Part shown: positions 18,615 to 27,871 of the stretch, piece by piece
How positions within the stretch are numbered: the first letter of the stretch is position 1
Layout of the letters: every line of letters begins with the position of its first letter
Assembly (NCBI GenBank): GCA_023423975.1
Contig: JAFAEO010000027.1
Location: 1-64,000, forward strand
Direction: 5' to 3'
Origin: Pseudomonadota bacterium
GTDB taxonomy: Bacteria > Pseudomonadota > Gammaproteobacteria > Burkholderiales > Burkholderiaceae_B
DNA length: 64,000 bases
Notes under the pieces: model-generated
Told to the model about the DNA's origin: nothing
The model's database searches: none
Seen by the model: the letters and a program-made list of their open reading frames with translations, nothing else
Position numbers and translations under genes: made by a program

Positions 18615-18917
18615 TCAGATGATCGGATGATGCACCGTGACCAGTTTTGTTCCGTCCTCGAAAGTGGCTTCGATCTGGATATCCGGAATCATTTCCGGGA
18701 CGCCCTCCATTACATCCTCACGCGTGAGCACTTGTGTGCCTTCATGCATGAGTTGGGCAACGGTCTTGCCATCGCGTGCGCCTTCAAGTAGCGCTGCGCT
18801 GATCAGGGCGACCGCCTCGGGGTAATTGAGCTTCAGGCCCCGGGCGTGACGTCGCTCGGCGAGCAGTGCTGCGGTAAATATCAGCAGCTTGTCTTTCTCT
18901 CTGGGGGTCAGATCCAT
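18615..18917 (-). CDS. ureA: Urease subunit gamma
   Basis: Structural gamma subunit, 100 residues, starting MDLTPREKDKLLIFTAALLA with the conserved GLKLNYPEAVALI. A GGAGAAAA ribosome site lies just upstream on the minus strand. It is 47 bases after ureD and 66 before ureJ. Confidence 0.97.
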   Translation of the reverse strand: MDLTPREKDKLLIFTAALLAERRHARGLKLNYPEAVALISAALLEGARDGKTVAQLMHEGTQVLTREDVMEGVPEMIPDIQIEATFEDGTKLVTVHHPII

Positions 18918-18964
18918 GGTTTTCTCCGTAATTGCATATTGAAATATTCGGGCTGGTTATCGGA

Positions 18965-19825
18965 TCAGGTGTGCCACAGTCGCAAGGGAGTCGCAACGAT
19001 GCCCAGATGCAGCGGGCGCAAGTGCTGCCAGCACCTGACCATTAATTGTCTGACGGCTTCGGCGTGTGTTCCAAGTATGCGCACCAGGATCAGGCTGGTG
19101 GTTGCATCAAGTGAGATCTGGCTGACGCCAGCGCGCAGCCCGTCGGTCCAGGGCAAGTTGCCGGTAAGCTGCTCCATTTGTTCGGCGCCAATAACGGGAC
19201 CGACACTCCATACCGTAGCCATGATCGGAAAGTGGGCGAGTCCGGCGCCGCGGCGCCTGATCGGATGCTGTGCATCAACCTGGCCCGCTTCGGTCCATAC
19301 CAGTTTGCCGTCGTAATGCAGGGTGCCGTGAAGGGTAATGCTGCCAGCCTGCCAGTGGTTCTGTGCGACGACACTGCCCAGTTGATAGCAATCCCAGCCG
19401 ATGGCATGCGCACCGGCGGCAAGCTGGATATGAGTATCATTACTGGCATCAGCCTGTTCAAAAATCAGATTTTCCATTGGCAGCCATTCCAGCCTTGCGC
19501 CCGCATCCACGCGAAGCGTTACGGTCTGGCTTGCCGGTTTGCCATTGGCTTTGTACCAGCGCGTTGCTCCGGGCGTAGTCAGTACGGCATGGGCACCCTC
19601 ATGCACGGTCACGGCGATGTTCAGTTCGTCGCCTCCGGCAATACCGGATGGCGGATGTAATATCGTTGTATGGCAAACAGTAGGCCCTTCCGGATAAAGG
19701 GGTTTCTGCACCAGCAATGGACCAGTGTGGACGTTGTGGGTCAGGGCGCTGCGCCCGGTTGGCTGTCGCGAAAATGCCAATGCCAGGTTTGCGGTCCATT
19801 GTTCGGCGTGCATGACCTCTGTCAT
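18965..19825 (-). CDS. ureD: Urease accessory protein UreD
   Basis: UreD (UreH) is the scaffold that binds apo-urease and recruits UreF and UreG. The 286 residues match the family, with the motifs GPLLVQKPLYPEGP, HPPSGIAGGDEL and TTPGATRWYK. It begins 8 bases after urtE ends, so the urea transporter and urease genes form one continuous operon. Confidence 0.95.
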   Translation of the reverse strand: MTEVMHAEQWTANLALAFSRQPTGRSALTHNVHTGPLLVQKPLYPEGPTVCHTTILHPPSGIAGGDELNIAVTVHEGAHAVLTTPGATRWYKANGKPASQTVTLRVDAGARLEWLPMENLIFEQADASNDTHIQLAAGAHAIGWDCYQLGSVVAQNHWQAGSITLHGTLHYDGKLVWTEAGQVDAQHPIRRRGAGLAHFPIMATVWSVGPVIGAEQMEQLTGNLPWTDGLRAGVSQISLDATTSLILVRILGTHAEAVRQLMVRCWQHLRPLHLGIVATPLRLWHT

Positions 19826-19833
19826 AATCCTGG

Positions 19834-20529
19834 CTACACGCTAATGTGGCGTTCGATGCCATCGGCATCGATATTAGCGCCTTTGCCGCGCGCAATGATC
19901 ACGCCCCGGTTCATGACCAGGTAATCGTCGGCGATAATCTTGACAAAATCCAGGTATTGTTCGACCAGCAGAACAGTCATGCCATGGTCGGATACCAGCG
20001 ACTTGAGGGTGCGCCCGATATGTTGGATGATATTGGGCTGGATACCTTCAGTGGGCTCATCAAGAATCAACAGCTGCGGCTGTCCCATGAGCGCGCGGCC
20101 GATGGCCAGTTGCTGCTGCTGTCCGCCCGACAGGTCGCCGCCGTTGCGATGTTCCATTTCCTTGAGAACCGGAAAAAGCTGGTAAATAAAGGCTGGTATT
20201 CCTTTAGGTGTTTTGCGTGATGCCGCGCCTACCAGCAGATTTTCCTTTACGCTCAGTCGCGGAAAAATATCGCGACCCTGAGGCACATAACCAATGCCCT
20301 GGGCAATACGGCTGGCCGTCCCCATTCGACTGATGTCCTTGCCGGCATAGTTGATCTGCCCGTCACGAATGGGTACGACGCCAAGCAGGCTGCGCAGTAG
20401 TGTGGTTTTGCCCGCGCCATTGCGACCAAGCAGGGCGGTCAGGGCATTTGCTTCTATCTCAAATGAAATATCGCGAAGAATATGGCTGCCGCCATAATAC
20501 TGATTGACGTTTTGTACGCTGAGCTGCAT
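19834..20529 (-). CDS. urtE: Urea ABC transporter ATP-binding protein UrtE
   Basis: One of the two ATPases of the high-affinity urea importer, in the branched-chain amino acid type LivF-like family. The ATG at 20529 is chosen because it gives the family N terminus MQLSVQNVNQYYGGSHILRD; the frame extends 13 codons upstream. The Walker A GRNGAGKTT, the signature LSGGQQQQLAIGRAL and the Walker B LLILDEP are intact in 231 residues. It is 16 bases after urtD. Confidence 0.95.
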   Translation of the reverse strand: MQLSVQNVNQYYGGSHILRDISFEIEANALTALLGRNGAGKTTLLRSLLGVVPIRDGQINYAGKDISRMGTASRIAQGIGYVPQGRDIFPRLSVKENLLVGAASRKTPKGIPAFIYQLFPVLKEMEHRNGGDLSGGQQQQLAIGRALMGQPQLLILDEPTEGIQPNIIQHIGRTLKSLVSDHGMTVLLVEQYLDFVKIIADDYLVMNRGVIIARGKGANIDADGIERHISV

Positions 20530-20545
20530 GATACGTGTTCCTTGA

Positions 20546-21394
20546 TTAGCGGCCGAGATAGGATTCAATCACTTGAGGATCCTGCTGTACGTGTTGCATG
20601 GTTCCCTGCGCCAGTACGGTTCCGGCAGCCAGGACGGTGACGGTACCCTGATCGCCGGCCAGGTTTGAGACAAAGCCCATATCGTGCTCCACCACGACGA
20701 TGGAGCAGGTACCTCGAATGCGATGGAGTATTTCAGCCAGCTCGGCCGTTTCGCGGTCGGTCATCCCGGCTACCGGTTCGTCCAGCAGCAGCAATGCAGG
20801 CTTTTGCATTAGCAGCATACCGATCTCCAGACGCTGCTTCTGCCCGTGCGACAGTTCACCGGCGGCCCGATAGGCAACACTTTCCAGCTTCATGATGCTT
20901 AGCGTGCTTTCAATGCGGTGGCGCACGTCTGCGGTGATACGCGCGTTTAATGCGGCGTGCCAGCGACGATCTCCGGCGTCGGCCAGATAGAGGTTTTCCC
21001 AAACCGGCTGGCTCTCGAATACCGATGGCTTCTGAAATTTTCGGCCAATACCCAGTTGCGCGATTTGTGGCTCCTGCATGGTCAGCAAATCCAGCGTTTG
21101 GCCCAGATAAACCTGGCCTTCGATCGTGGCATTGCGATGGCCGGTCTTTCCGGTAATGACGTCCATCAGCGTCGTTTTGCCGGCGCCATTGGGGCCGATA
21201 ATGCAGCGCAGTTCGCCTTCTTTGATGTACAGGGACAAGTCATTGATCGCGCGGAAAGCATCGAATTTGACGGTCAGGTTTTCGACATACAGCACGATGC
21301 CGTGTGTCGTATCAATTTTTCCGGCTTCGGCAAAATGGGCCAGATGGGTGATCGTGCCACCGGCGCCAGTAGTGTCAGCTTGGATATCAGTCAT
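20546..21394 (-). CDS. urtD: Urea ABC transporter ATP-binding protein UrtD
   Basis: LivG-like ATPase of the urea importer, 282 residues. Its ATG overlaps the urtC stop (ATGA, 21391-21394), which decides the start. The Walker A GPNGAGKTT, the signature LSHGQKQRLEIGMLL and the Walker B LLLLDEPVAGM are present. About 40 extra residues precede the ATPase core. Confidence 0.95.
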   Translation of the reverse strand: MTDIQADTTGAGGTITHLAHFAEAGKIDTTHGIVLYVENLTVKFDAFRAINDLSLYIKEGELRCIIGPNGAGKTTLMDVITGKTGHRNATIEGQVYLGQTLDLLTMQEPQIAQLGIGRKFQKPSVFESQPVWENLYLADAGDRRWHAALNARITADVRHRIESTLSIMKLESVAYRAAGELSHGQKQRLEIGMLLMQKPALLLLDEPVAGMTDRETAELAEILHRIRGTCSIVVVEHDMGFVSNLAGDQGTVTVLAAGTVLAQGTMQHVQQDPQVIESYLGR

Positions 21395-22539
21395 ACCGCC
21401 TCCGAGGCAGGAGCCGCGTTCGTGCCCGCCTTGAGCGGCGACACACGACGCCATGAAAACAGGCCGATCAGCCCTTTGGGCATGAATAGAGTTACCACAA
21501 CAAATAGACCCCCAAGGACATACAGCCAGTATTCCGGCATGAACGCAGTGAAAAACGTTTTTGCGCCATTGACCGTGAATACACCCAGGATGCTGCCGAC
21601 CAGTGATCCACGACCGCCAACGGCGACCCAGATCACCATTTCAATTGAATTGACTGGCGACATTTCACCCGGGTTGATAATACCCACCAGCGGCACATAC
21701 AAGGCGCCTGCAATCCCGCAAAGCACGGCAGACAGCGTCCAGATAGCCAGCTTATATTGCAGTGGATTGAATCCGATAAACATGACACGACTTTCACTGT
21801 CGCGAATCGCTGTGATCACCTTGCCGAACCGGGATTTCATAATCCATTGAACCAATAAAAACACCAGGACGAGTACTACAAAGCTGATCAGAAAAAGCAC
21901 CGTACGGGTTTCAGTCGCGCTGATGGAATAGCCGGCGATAGACTTGAAATCGGTGAAGCCGTTGTTGCCGCCGAATCCGGTTTCGTTACGAAAGAACAGC
22001 AGCATGGCCGCGTAGGTCACCGCTTGTGTCATGATGGACAGGTATACGCCTTTAATGCGCGAGCGGAAAGCGAAATAGCCAAAGACAAACGCTACAAGCC
22101 CCGGAATCAGCGCTGCCAGAATCAATGCCCAGGTGAGGGTATCCGTTCCTGCCCAATACCAGGGCAACTCGGTCCAGTTAAGCAAAAACGTAAATGCTGG
22201 CAATCCTGCCGATTCCTGGCCGGGCGCCGGCGCCTGCACCAGATACATGCCCATGGCATAGCCTCCCAGGGCAAAATACAATCCGTGCCCCAGACTCAGG
22301 ATGCCGCAGTAGCCCCACACCAGATTGATCGACATGGCCACGATGGCATAGCAAAGCATCTTGCCGACAAGTGTGAGCGTATAGTCGCTGATATGCAGGG
22401 CGCTTTCCGGGGCAACCCATTGCGTACCGAGCAGAGTCACCAGGAATACACCGATCACCACGACGCATATTGCCAGCCAGCCGGTAGGCGAGAACAGTGG
22501 CGCCCGTTCGGGAATAGTCAATTTGAATGATGGGGTCAT
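21391..22539 (-). CDS. urtC: Urea ABC transporter permease UrtC
   Basis: LivM-like inner-membrane permease, 382 residues, with about ten membrane segments and the motifs WGYCGILSLGHGLYFALGGYA and GGRGSLVGSILG. It starts 5 bases after urtB ends and overlaps urtD by 4 bases. Confidence 0.95.
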   Translation of the reverse strand: MTPSFKLTIPERAPLFSPTGWLAICVVVIGVFLVTLLGTQWVAPESALHISDYTLTLVGKMLCYAIVAMSINLVWGYCGILSLGHGLYFALGGYAMGMYLVQAPAPGQESAGLPAFTFLLNWTELPWYWAGTDTLTWALILAALIPGLVAFVFGYFAFRSRIKGVYLSIMTQAVTYAAMLLFFRNETGFGGNNGFTDFKSIAGYSISATETRTVLFLISFVVLVLVFLLVQWIMKSRFGKVITAIRDSESRVMFIGFNPLQYKLAIWTLSAVLCGIAGALYVPLVGIINPGEMSPVNSIEMVIWVAVGGRGSLVGSILGVFTVNGAKTFFTAFMPEYWLYVLGGLFVVVTLFMPKGLIGLFSWRRVSPLKAGTNAAPASEAV

Positions 22540-22544
22540 GAGCT

Positions 22545-24191
22545 TTAAGCCTCCGCCGCGCTGCGGCCTTTCTGGGCAAACAGGCCCTGGGGACGTTTTT
22601 GAATAAAGGCGACAATCAGCAGCAAGATGACAATCTTCACCAATACGGCGCCCAGCAACGGTTCACCAAGCTTGCTCAGCACGCCCAGGCCAAAAGCGCC
22701 AAGCACGGTACCAATCAATTGGCCAACGCCGCCGAGTACCACAGCCATAAATGAATCAATCAGATAGGCCTGGCCCAGGTCCGGGCCAACGTTGCCAATC
22801 TGGGACAATGCGACGCCGCCAAGACCAGCGATACCCGTTCCTAACGCAAAGGCGTAGGCATCGACCTTGCGGGTCCGGATGCCTACGCACGCTGCCATCT
22901 TGCGGTTCTGGGTACACGCGCGGATGAAAAGCCCCAGGCGTGTGCGGTTCAGGACCAGATACAGGCCGATCACAACTGCAATAGAAAAAGCGAGAATAAT
23001 GAGTCGGTTGTAGGGAACCACGAAAGCCGGAAGCAACGCAGAAAGAGGTGCAAAGGCGCCGCTCATCCAGCTGGGATTGGACACGTCCACATTTTGCGCG
23101 CCAAAGATCAGTCGTACCGTCTGCATCATCAGCAGGCTCACGCCAAAAGTGGCCAGCAGGCTTTCCAGGGGGCGACCGTACAGGTGGCGAATAATCAGCC
23201 ATTCGATCAGGATGCCCACGATAGCAGCTGTGAGAAAAGCCACGGGCAGTGCTGCAAGCAGGTAGTAGTCGAACCACTCGGGCATCCAGGTCTGAAAGGC
23301 GCGTTGCGTCAGATAAGTGGCGTAGGCGCCCAACATGAGAAATTCGCCATGCGCCATGTTGATCACGCCGATCAGGCCGTAAATCACCGCCAGACCCAAT
23401 GCAGCCAGCACCAGTACACTGCCCAGGCTCAGGCCGGTGAAGGCGTTGTTGGCAAGCGCAGAATTGCGTTGCCGCGCATCAATATGGGAAAGCGATTCGG
23501 CGGCAGCAACAGAGATTGCACTCTGGGGACGATTTTCTTCGGAAATAACGTTGTTCAATACGGTGCGTGCATACGGCAGATTGACCGACGCCAGCGATTG
23601 CACGGCCTGCAGGCGCTGCTCGGGCGCTGTGCTAGGATCGGCTGCCGCCGCGAAGGCATGCAGGGTATCGAGCTTTTGTTTCAGCGCAGTATCGGTTTCT
23701 GCCTTGAGTGCCTGGTCCAACTGCTGCGCCGACAGGCTGTCCGGGCGACTCAGCATATTGTCAATGGCCATGCGACGGGTTGCCTTGTCCTGGGCGAACA
23801 GGCTCATTGAGGCCAGCGCATTCTGGATCAGTCGGCGCAGTGCATTGTTCAGTACTGGTTGGCGCGTTGGCTCTGTTGGCGGTGCGACGCTTTTACCCGT
23901 CAATGGATCAGTGTAGTTTTGATCGGACTTAATCAGGACACGACCATCAGGCAGGCCCAACAGGGTGCCTTGCGATAAGCTTTGCAGTAGCGGGCGGGCA
24001 AGCGCAGGATCGGCATTCACCAGTTTCTCTATGGCCGCTTTGCGCTCCCCATAGGCGCCCGAAACAAGTGCGCTCAAATCAGCAGGCATCAACGTGCTCG
24101 CATAGGCCGAAGTGACAGACACAAGCAGAACGCCGACAACCATGGCCAGTTTGCCAATCCAGTCGCGGACGAGGGAAGGGGTGAGTTTCAT
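22545..24191 (-). CDS. urtB: Urea ABC transporter permease UrtB
   Basis: LivH-like permease with the large N-terminal periplasmic domain that distinguishes UrtB. A signal peptide (about residues 1-31, ending AYAS) and roughly 220 helical residues come before the membrane domain, which starts near residue 255 (FTGLSLGSVLVLAALGLAVIYGL). The ATG at 24191 has a GGAAAG ribosome site, giving 548 residues; an upstream in-frame start at 24236 is less likely. The permease motif NMAHGEFLMLGAYATY is clear. Confidence 0.95.
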   Translation of the reverse strand: MKLTPSLVRDWIGKLAMVVGVLLVSVTSAYASTLMPADLSALVSGAYGERKAAIEKLVNADPALARPLLQSLSQGTLLGLPDGRVLIKSDQNYTDPLTGKSVAPPTEPTRQPVLNNALRRLIQNALASMSLFAQDKATRRMAIDNMLSRPDSLSAQQLDQALKAETDTALKQKLDTLHAFAAAADPSTAPEQRLQAVQSLASVNLPYARTVLNNVISEENRPQSAISVAAAESLSHIDARQRNSALANNAFTGLSLGSVLVLAALGLAVIYGLIGVINMAHGEFLMLGAYATYLTQRAFQTWMPEWFDYYLLAALPVAFLTAAIVGILIEWLIIRHLYGRPLESLLATFGVSLLMMQTVRLIFGAQNVDVSNPSWMSGAFAPLSALLPAFVVPYNRLIILAFSIAVVIGLYLVLNRTRLGLFIRACTQNRKMAACVGIRTRKVDAYAFALGTGIAGLGGVALSQIGNVGPDLGQAYLIDSFMAVVLGGVGQLIGTVLGAFGLGVLSKLGEPLLGAVLVKIVILLLIVAFIQKRPQGLFAQKGRSAAEA

Positions 24192-24226
24192 GCGGATCTT
24201 TCCATTTTTTTGCTGTCGGTTGCATG

Positions 24227-24245
24227 ACCGGCCCATCGGGCCGGT
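24227..24245 (-). other. Intercistronic hairpin between urtA and urtB
   Basis: Perfect 8-base inverted repeat ACCGGCCC / GGGCCGGT with a 3-base loop, in the 67-base gap after urtA. No T-run follows on the minus strand, so it more likely protects the urtA message or slows polymerase than terminates. Such hairpins often raise binding-protein levels over permease levels. Confidence 0.55.
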
Positions 24246-24258
24246 TCATTACTCGCAT

Positions 24259-25536
24259 TTATTTCACTTCATCAGGTTTTTTTTCATTGCCTGCAATGAA
24301 TGGGCTCCACGGCTGGGCTCGCACCGGCTTCTCTGTTTGCCAGACAATGTCGAATTGCCCATCAGGACGGATTTCTCCAACCATGACTGGTTTGTATAAA
24401 TGATGGTTGCTGCCCATTTCAACTTCGAAGCCATCCGGGGCCGACACTTTCTGGCCTATCATGGCCGCGCGCACGGCATCCACGTCGGTCTTGCCCGCTT
24501 TCTCAACGGCGGCTTTCCACATTTTTAATCCGACAACGGTCGCTTCCATCGGATCATTGGTCAGTGGTTTGTCTGCGCCTGGCAGCTTTTGCGCAGTGGC
24601 ATAGTCTGCCCATTGTTTTTTAAAGGCCGAGTTTGTTGGATTGTCCACGGACATAAAGTAATTCCACGCGGCCAGGTGACCGACCAACGGTTTGGTGTCG
24701 ATGCCGCGCAGTTCCTCTTCGCCTACAGAGAACGCGACGACAGGCGTATCAATCGCTTTGACGCCGGCGTTACCGAGCTCCTTATAGAACGGCACATTGG
24801 AGTCGCCATTGATGGTGGAGATTACCGCGGCTTTTCCACCTGCGGCAAAACGCTTGATATCATTCACGATGGTTTGATAATCGCTGTGACCGAAGGGGGT
24901 GTAGACCTCCTGTATGTCACTATCGGCCACACCCTTGCTATGCAGGAAGCCGCGCAAAATTTTGTTGGTAGTGCGTGGATAGACGTAGTCTGTGCCGAGC
25001 AGGAAGAAGCGCTTATAACCGCCGCCTTCTTCGCTCATCAGATATTCAACGGCAGGAATGGCCTGTTGGTTGGGCGCCGCACCGGTATAGAAAATATTGC
25101 GCGACATTTCTTCGCCTTCATATTGAACCGGATAAAACAGCAGGCCATTGAGTTCTTCAAAGACAGGTAGCACCGATTTGCGCGAGACCGATGTCCAGCA
25201 ACCGAAAACCGCTGCTACTTTCTCCTGGCTGAGCAATTCACGCGCTTTCTCTGCAAACAGGGGCCAGTTGGAAGCGGGGTCGACGATGACGGCCTCTACC
25301 TTGCGGCCAAGAATGCCGCCTTCTTTGTTGATTGCGTCAATTTGCATCAGCGCGACATTTTTGAGCACGGTTTCGGAGATAGCCATCGTGCCCGATAGCG
25401 AATGCAGTATGCCGACCTTGATCGGCGGTTTGGATGGATCGATCTGGCCCTGGGCCCAGCTGCTGTTGAGCGCGCCAGAGCCAAATGCAAGAGCAAGACT
25501 GCACACCATGGTTTTAAGAACATTGCGACGTTTCAT
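24259..25536 (-). CDS. urtA: Urea ABC transporter substrate-binding protein UrtA
   Basis: Periplasmic urea receptor, first gene of the urt-ure operon, 425 residues. The N terminus MKRRNVLKTMVC with a hydrophobic stretch and an SWAQG cleavage site is a signal peptide; the Arg-Arg motif makes Tat export possible. The family body includes VGILHSLSGTMAISE, GCWTSVSRKSVLPVFE and FLLGTDYVYPRTTNKI. A GGAG ribosome site precedes the ATG. Transcription should start about 47 bases upstream from the sigma-54 promoter. Confidence 0.96.
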   Translation of the reverse strand: MKRRNVLKTMVCSLALAFGSGALNSSWAQGQIDPSKPPIKVGILHSLSGTMAISETVLKNVALMQIDAINKEGGILGRKVEAVIVDPASNWPLFAEKARELLSQEKVAAVFGCWTSVSRKSVLPVFEELNGLLFYPVQYEGEEMSRNIFYTGAAPNQQAIPAVEYLMSEEGGGYKRFFLLGTDYVYPRTTNKILRGFLHSKGVADSDIQEVYTPFGHSDYQTIVNDIKRFAAGGKAAVISTINGDSNVPFYKELGNAGVKAIDTPVVAFSVGEEELRGIDTKPLVGHLAAWNYFMSVDNPTNSAFKKQWADYATAQKLPGADKPLTNDPMEATVVGLKMWKAAVEKAGKTDVDAVRAAMIGQKVSAPDGFEVEMGSNHHLYKPVMVGEIRPDGQFDIVWQTEKPVRAQPWSPFIAGNEKKPDEVK

Positions 25537-25594
25537 TTATCAGCTCCGGAATGAGTAGATGTAAATTGCATTTGTGAGTAAGCGATAGAGCTAA

Positions 25595-25610
25595 AGCAAT
25601 AGTCGTGCCA
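25595..25610 (-). promoter_or_regulatory. Sigma-54 promoter of the urt-ure operon
   Basis: TGGCACGACTATTGCT on the minus strand matches the -24/-12 consensus TGGCAC-N5-TTGCW at every defined position, with correct spacing. It is about 59 bases before the urtA ATG. It differs at one base from the glnK promoter at 44768-44783. Confidence 0.9.
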
Positions 25611-26011
25611 GCAACCGGATTACGTGTTGCGGCGGGCCGCGTCAATCAGTAAACAAGTGCCGGCCTCACTCTAATACGCTTGGCGGAAAACGGTTTTTCA
25701 CGGGGCACTTAGGGAGCAGCGCTCTCAGCCAGTGCGCATCGGCCGGATTAAAAAGGTGCATAAGGCTTTAACACCACAAGAAGGCGATATGAATTGCGCT
25801 GTGTCTATTCGATATTGGTGCGTTCAAGACCCATTTGGGACTTCGTTGCATGATGTCGGTGCGTTAATGCGCCGTGATGGCACGTTTGAATTTTTGTCCG
25901 CCGCACATGCCTGCTTTACCTCGAGCAACAGGTTCTATAAAATTACCTGAAGGAATATGCTAATAAATATATGCTATATGAGCTCGGTCACATTTTGGTC
26001 AGGAGCAGAAA
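25611..26011. other. Regulatory region between urtA and tsdB
   Basis: About 400 bases without a convincing gene. A 72-codon frame at 25732-25950 has no ribosome site and overlaps the candidate NtrC motifs, so it is not called. The left half serves the urt promoter; the right end carries the tsdB leader with an AGGAG ribosome site. Confidence 0.6.
25756..25822. promoter_or_regulatory. Candidate NtrC upstream activating region for urt-ure
   Basis: Contains GTGCATAAGG (about 25757) and TCGATATTGGTGC (25809-25821). Both also occur upstream of glnK, at about 44833 and at 44857. The GGTGC halves resemble half of the NtrC operator TGCACC-N5-GGTGCA. They lie 145-230 bases upstream of the sigma-54 promoter, a normal enhancer distance. 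Confidence 0.5.
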
Positions 26012-26749
26012 ATGAATGGAACTAGAAAAAAGCGTAGCGGCATACTCGCGTTGACTCTCGTTAGCGTCAGCAGCGTGCTTTGGTTGTCTACAGATATTGC
26101 GTTTGCCGATGATGCCGCGCAGGGTCAAAGTATTGCCGCCAAAGGCATTACCGGCCAGGCACCCTGTATGGCCTGTCATGGCGTACATGGTGAGGGTATG
26201 GCAGCGGCAGGTTTTCCTTTTCTTGCGGGTTTGCCGGCTGCGTATCTTGAAGCCCAGCTTGAAGACTTTGCTCAAGGCAGGCGTCAGCAGGCTGTCATGG
26301 AGCCCATTGCCAAGGCCCTGAGCGCCGAGCAGAAAAAGGCTGTCGCTGCCTGGTACGCATCCCTCAAGCCGGTGATCGACCCTGCGCGCGCTACGCAATT
26401 ACAGGACACGTATCCCAAAGGCAAGCCGGGCGCCTGGCTGGCCCAGCGGGGCGACTGGTCGCGCGGGCTGCCGGCCTGTGTGCAATGTCATGGCCCGGGC
26501 GGCGTCGGCGTTGCACCAACTTTTCCTGCGTTAGCCGGCCAGTCTGCCATGTATATCAAAAACCAATTGCTGGCCTGGAAAACGGGTACGCGCGCCGAAG
26601 ATCCGCATGGCCTGATGGCGCATCTGGCACGCAAGCTGACGGATGAGGAGATTGACAGCGTCAGTCATTATTTCGAAAAGGATATTGGCACGGCAGCTGC
26701 CAGCGCGGCGACTACACAAATGCCAGCAAAAGCAGGGGAACAACAATGA
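26012..26749 (+). CDS. tsdB: Diheme cytochrome c4-type protein, TsdB-like
   Basis: Periplasmic diheme cytochrome c of 245 residues with a signal peptide (about 1-32, ending IAFA). Two heme sites are CMACH (Cys52, Cys55, His56) and CVQCH (Cys156, Cys159, His160), one per half, as in cytochrome c4. It overlaps the downstream TsdA-like gene by 4 bases. In known TsdBA systems such a protein takes electrons from thiosulfate dehydrogenase and passes them to the terminal oxidase. The TsdB role is inferred from this context. Confidence 0.78.
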   Translation: MNGTRKKRSGILALTLVSVSSVLWLSTDIAFADDAAQGQSIAAKGITGQAPCMACHGVHGEGMAAAGFPFLAGLPAAYLEAQLEDFAQGRRQQAVMEPIAKALSAEQKKAVAAWYASLKPVIDPARATQLQDTYPKGKPGAWLAQRGDWSRGLPACVQCHGPGGVGVAPTFPALAGQSAMYIKNQLLAWKTGTRAEDPHGLMAHLARKLTDEEIDSVSHYFEKDIGTAAASAATTQMPAKAGEQQ

Positions 26750-27768
26750 ACTATCCTTTTTTCTTTCGTACGACGCATCTTGCGTTGATGACAGCCGCCT
26801 GCCTGCTCATGTCGGTTAGTTCGGTGGCTGCGCCAGCCGTTTCGGGCCAACCTGCAGATGATGCGGCAGCGACAGCCGCTGCCCCAAGGCAAGCCAGCGC
26901 GCCCATCTCGGCGGATGGCGCCGGGTTTTCACCACCGGCGGCCGATGCGATTCCTGAGAACGAGTTCGGCGAGGTTGTCAGAAAAGGGCAGGACTATTTT
27001 TTACATACCTCCCGATTGTTGCCGCAATACACGGGCAATTCGCTCAATTGCGTCAATTGCCATATTGATGCGGGACGACGCGCCGATTCCGCACCCATGT
27101 GGGGCGCCTACGTCTTGTATCCTGCGTATCGCAAGAAAAACGGCCACGTCAATACGCTAGCCGAAAGGTTGCAGGGCTGTTTCCGCTACAGCATGAACGG
27201 TAAGGCGCCAGCGGCCGATTCCGAGGCCATTGTCGCGCTTTCATCGTATATGTACTGGCTTGCCAGCAACGCGCCAACCGGTATCAAGCTGGCAGGGCAG
27301 GGTTACAAGCGCCTGCCTGCACCGGCGCAGAAAATGGATCTCGAACGAGGCAAAGCAGTGTACGCTGCGCAATGTGCGGTTTGCCACGGCGCCAATGGGC
27401 AAGGACGCAAGACCGCCGGTGTGACCGTGTTTCCTGCTTTGTGGGGTGAGGATTCCTTCAACTGGGGGGCGGGGATGCATCAACTGCCCAATGCCGCCGC
27501 CTTTATAAAAGCCAATATGCCGCTGGGAAAGGGCAATATCCTTACCGATCAGCAGGCGTGGGATGTGGCTTATTTCATGAATTCGCATGAGCGGCCCCAG
27601 GATCCACGATTTACCGGAAATGTACAGGAAACGCGCGAGCGGTTCCACGCAGAGGATGATAACCTGTACGGCCGTACAATCAATGGGACGGTGCTGGGCG
27701 CCCAATCGGTGCCGTCTGGCGGACGACTGCGGGAGCAGGATCAGGCTTCAGATGTGTCTGGCAAATAA
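26746..27768 (+). CDS. tsdA: Thiosulfate dehydrogenase (tetrathionate-forming), TsdA-like diheme cytochrome c
   Basis: Predicted to oxidise two thiosulfates to tetrathionate in the periplasm. The 340 residues include a signal peptide (about 1-29), heme site 1 NCVNCH (Cys102, Cys105, His106) and heme site 2 CAVCH (Cys210, Cys213, His214). A Cys at 145, in GCFRYSMNG, lies 39 residues after the first heme His. It is placed like the unusual Cys ligand of the TsdA catalytic heme. IKANMPLGKGN near residue 255 supplies a Met for heme 2. It is translationally coupled to tsdB. Other diheme cytochromes remain possible, but the CF..SMNG motif supports TsdA. Confidence 0.8.
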   Translation: MNYPFFFRTTHLALMTAACLLMSVSSVAAPAVSGQPADDAAATAAAPRQASAPISADGAGFSPPAADAIPENEFGEVVRKGQDYFLHTSRLLPQYTGNSLNCVNCHIDAGRRADSAPMWGAYVLYPAYRKKNGHVNTLAERLQGCFRYSMNGKAPAADSEAIVALSSYMYWLASNAPTGIKLAGQGYKRLPAPAQKMDLERGKAVYAAQCAVCHGANGQGRKTAGVTVFPALWGEDSFNWGAGMHQLPNAAAFIKANMPLGKGNILTDQQAWDVAYFMNSHERPQDPRFTGNVQETRERFHAEDDNLYGRTINGTVLGAQSVPSGGRLREQDQASDVSGK

Positions 27769-27871
27769 TGCAATGTGAAGCGGGAAGGAAAGCCGGATAG
27801 GACAGCCTACGATTGCCAGCCGGCCGGTTGCGCGCCCGCCTTTGTGTTGAATCACAATAAAGCACATATGG

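Noticed and set aside
25732..25950. 72-codon frame between urtA and tsdB
   Set aside because: No ribosome site and no recognisable protein; it overlaps the motifs shared with the glnK upstream region, so regulatory DNA explains the stretch better.
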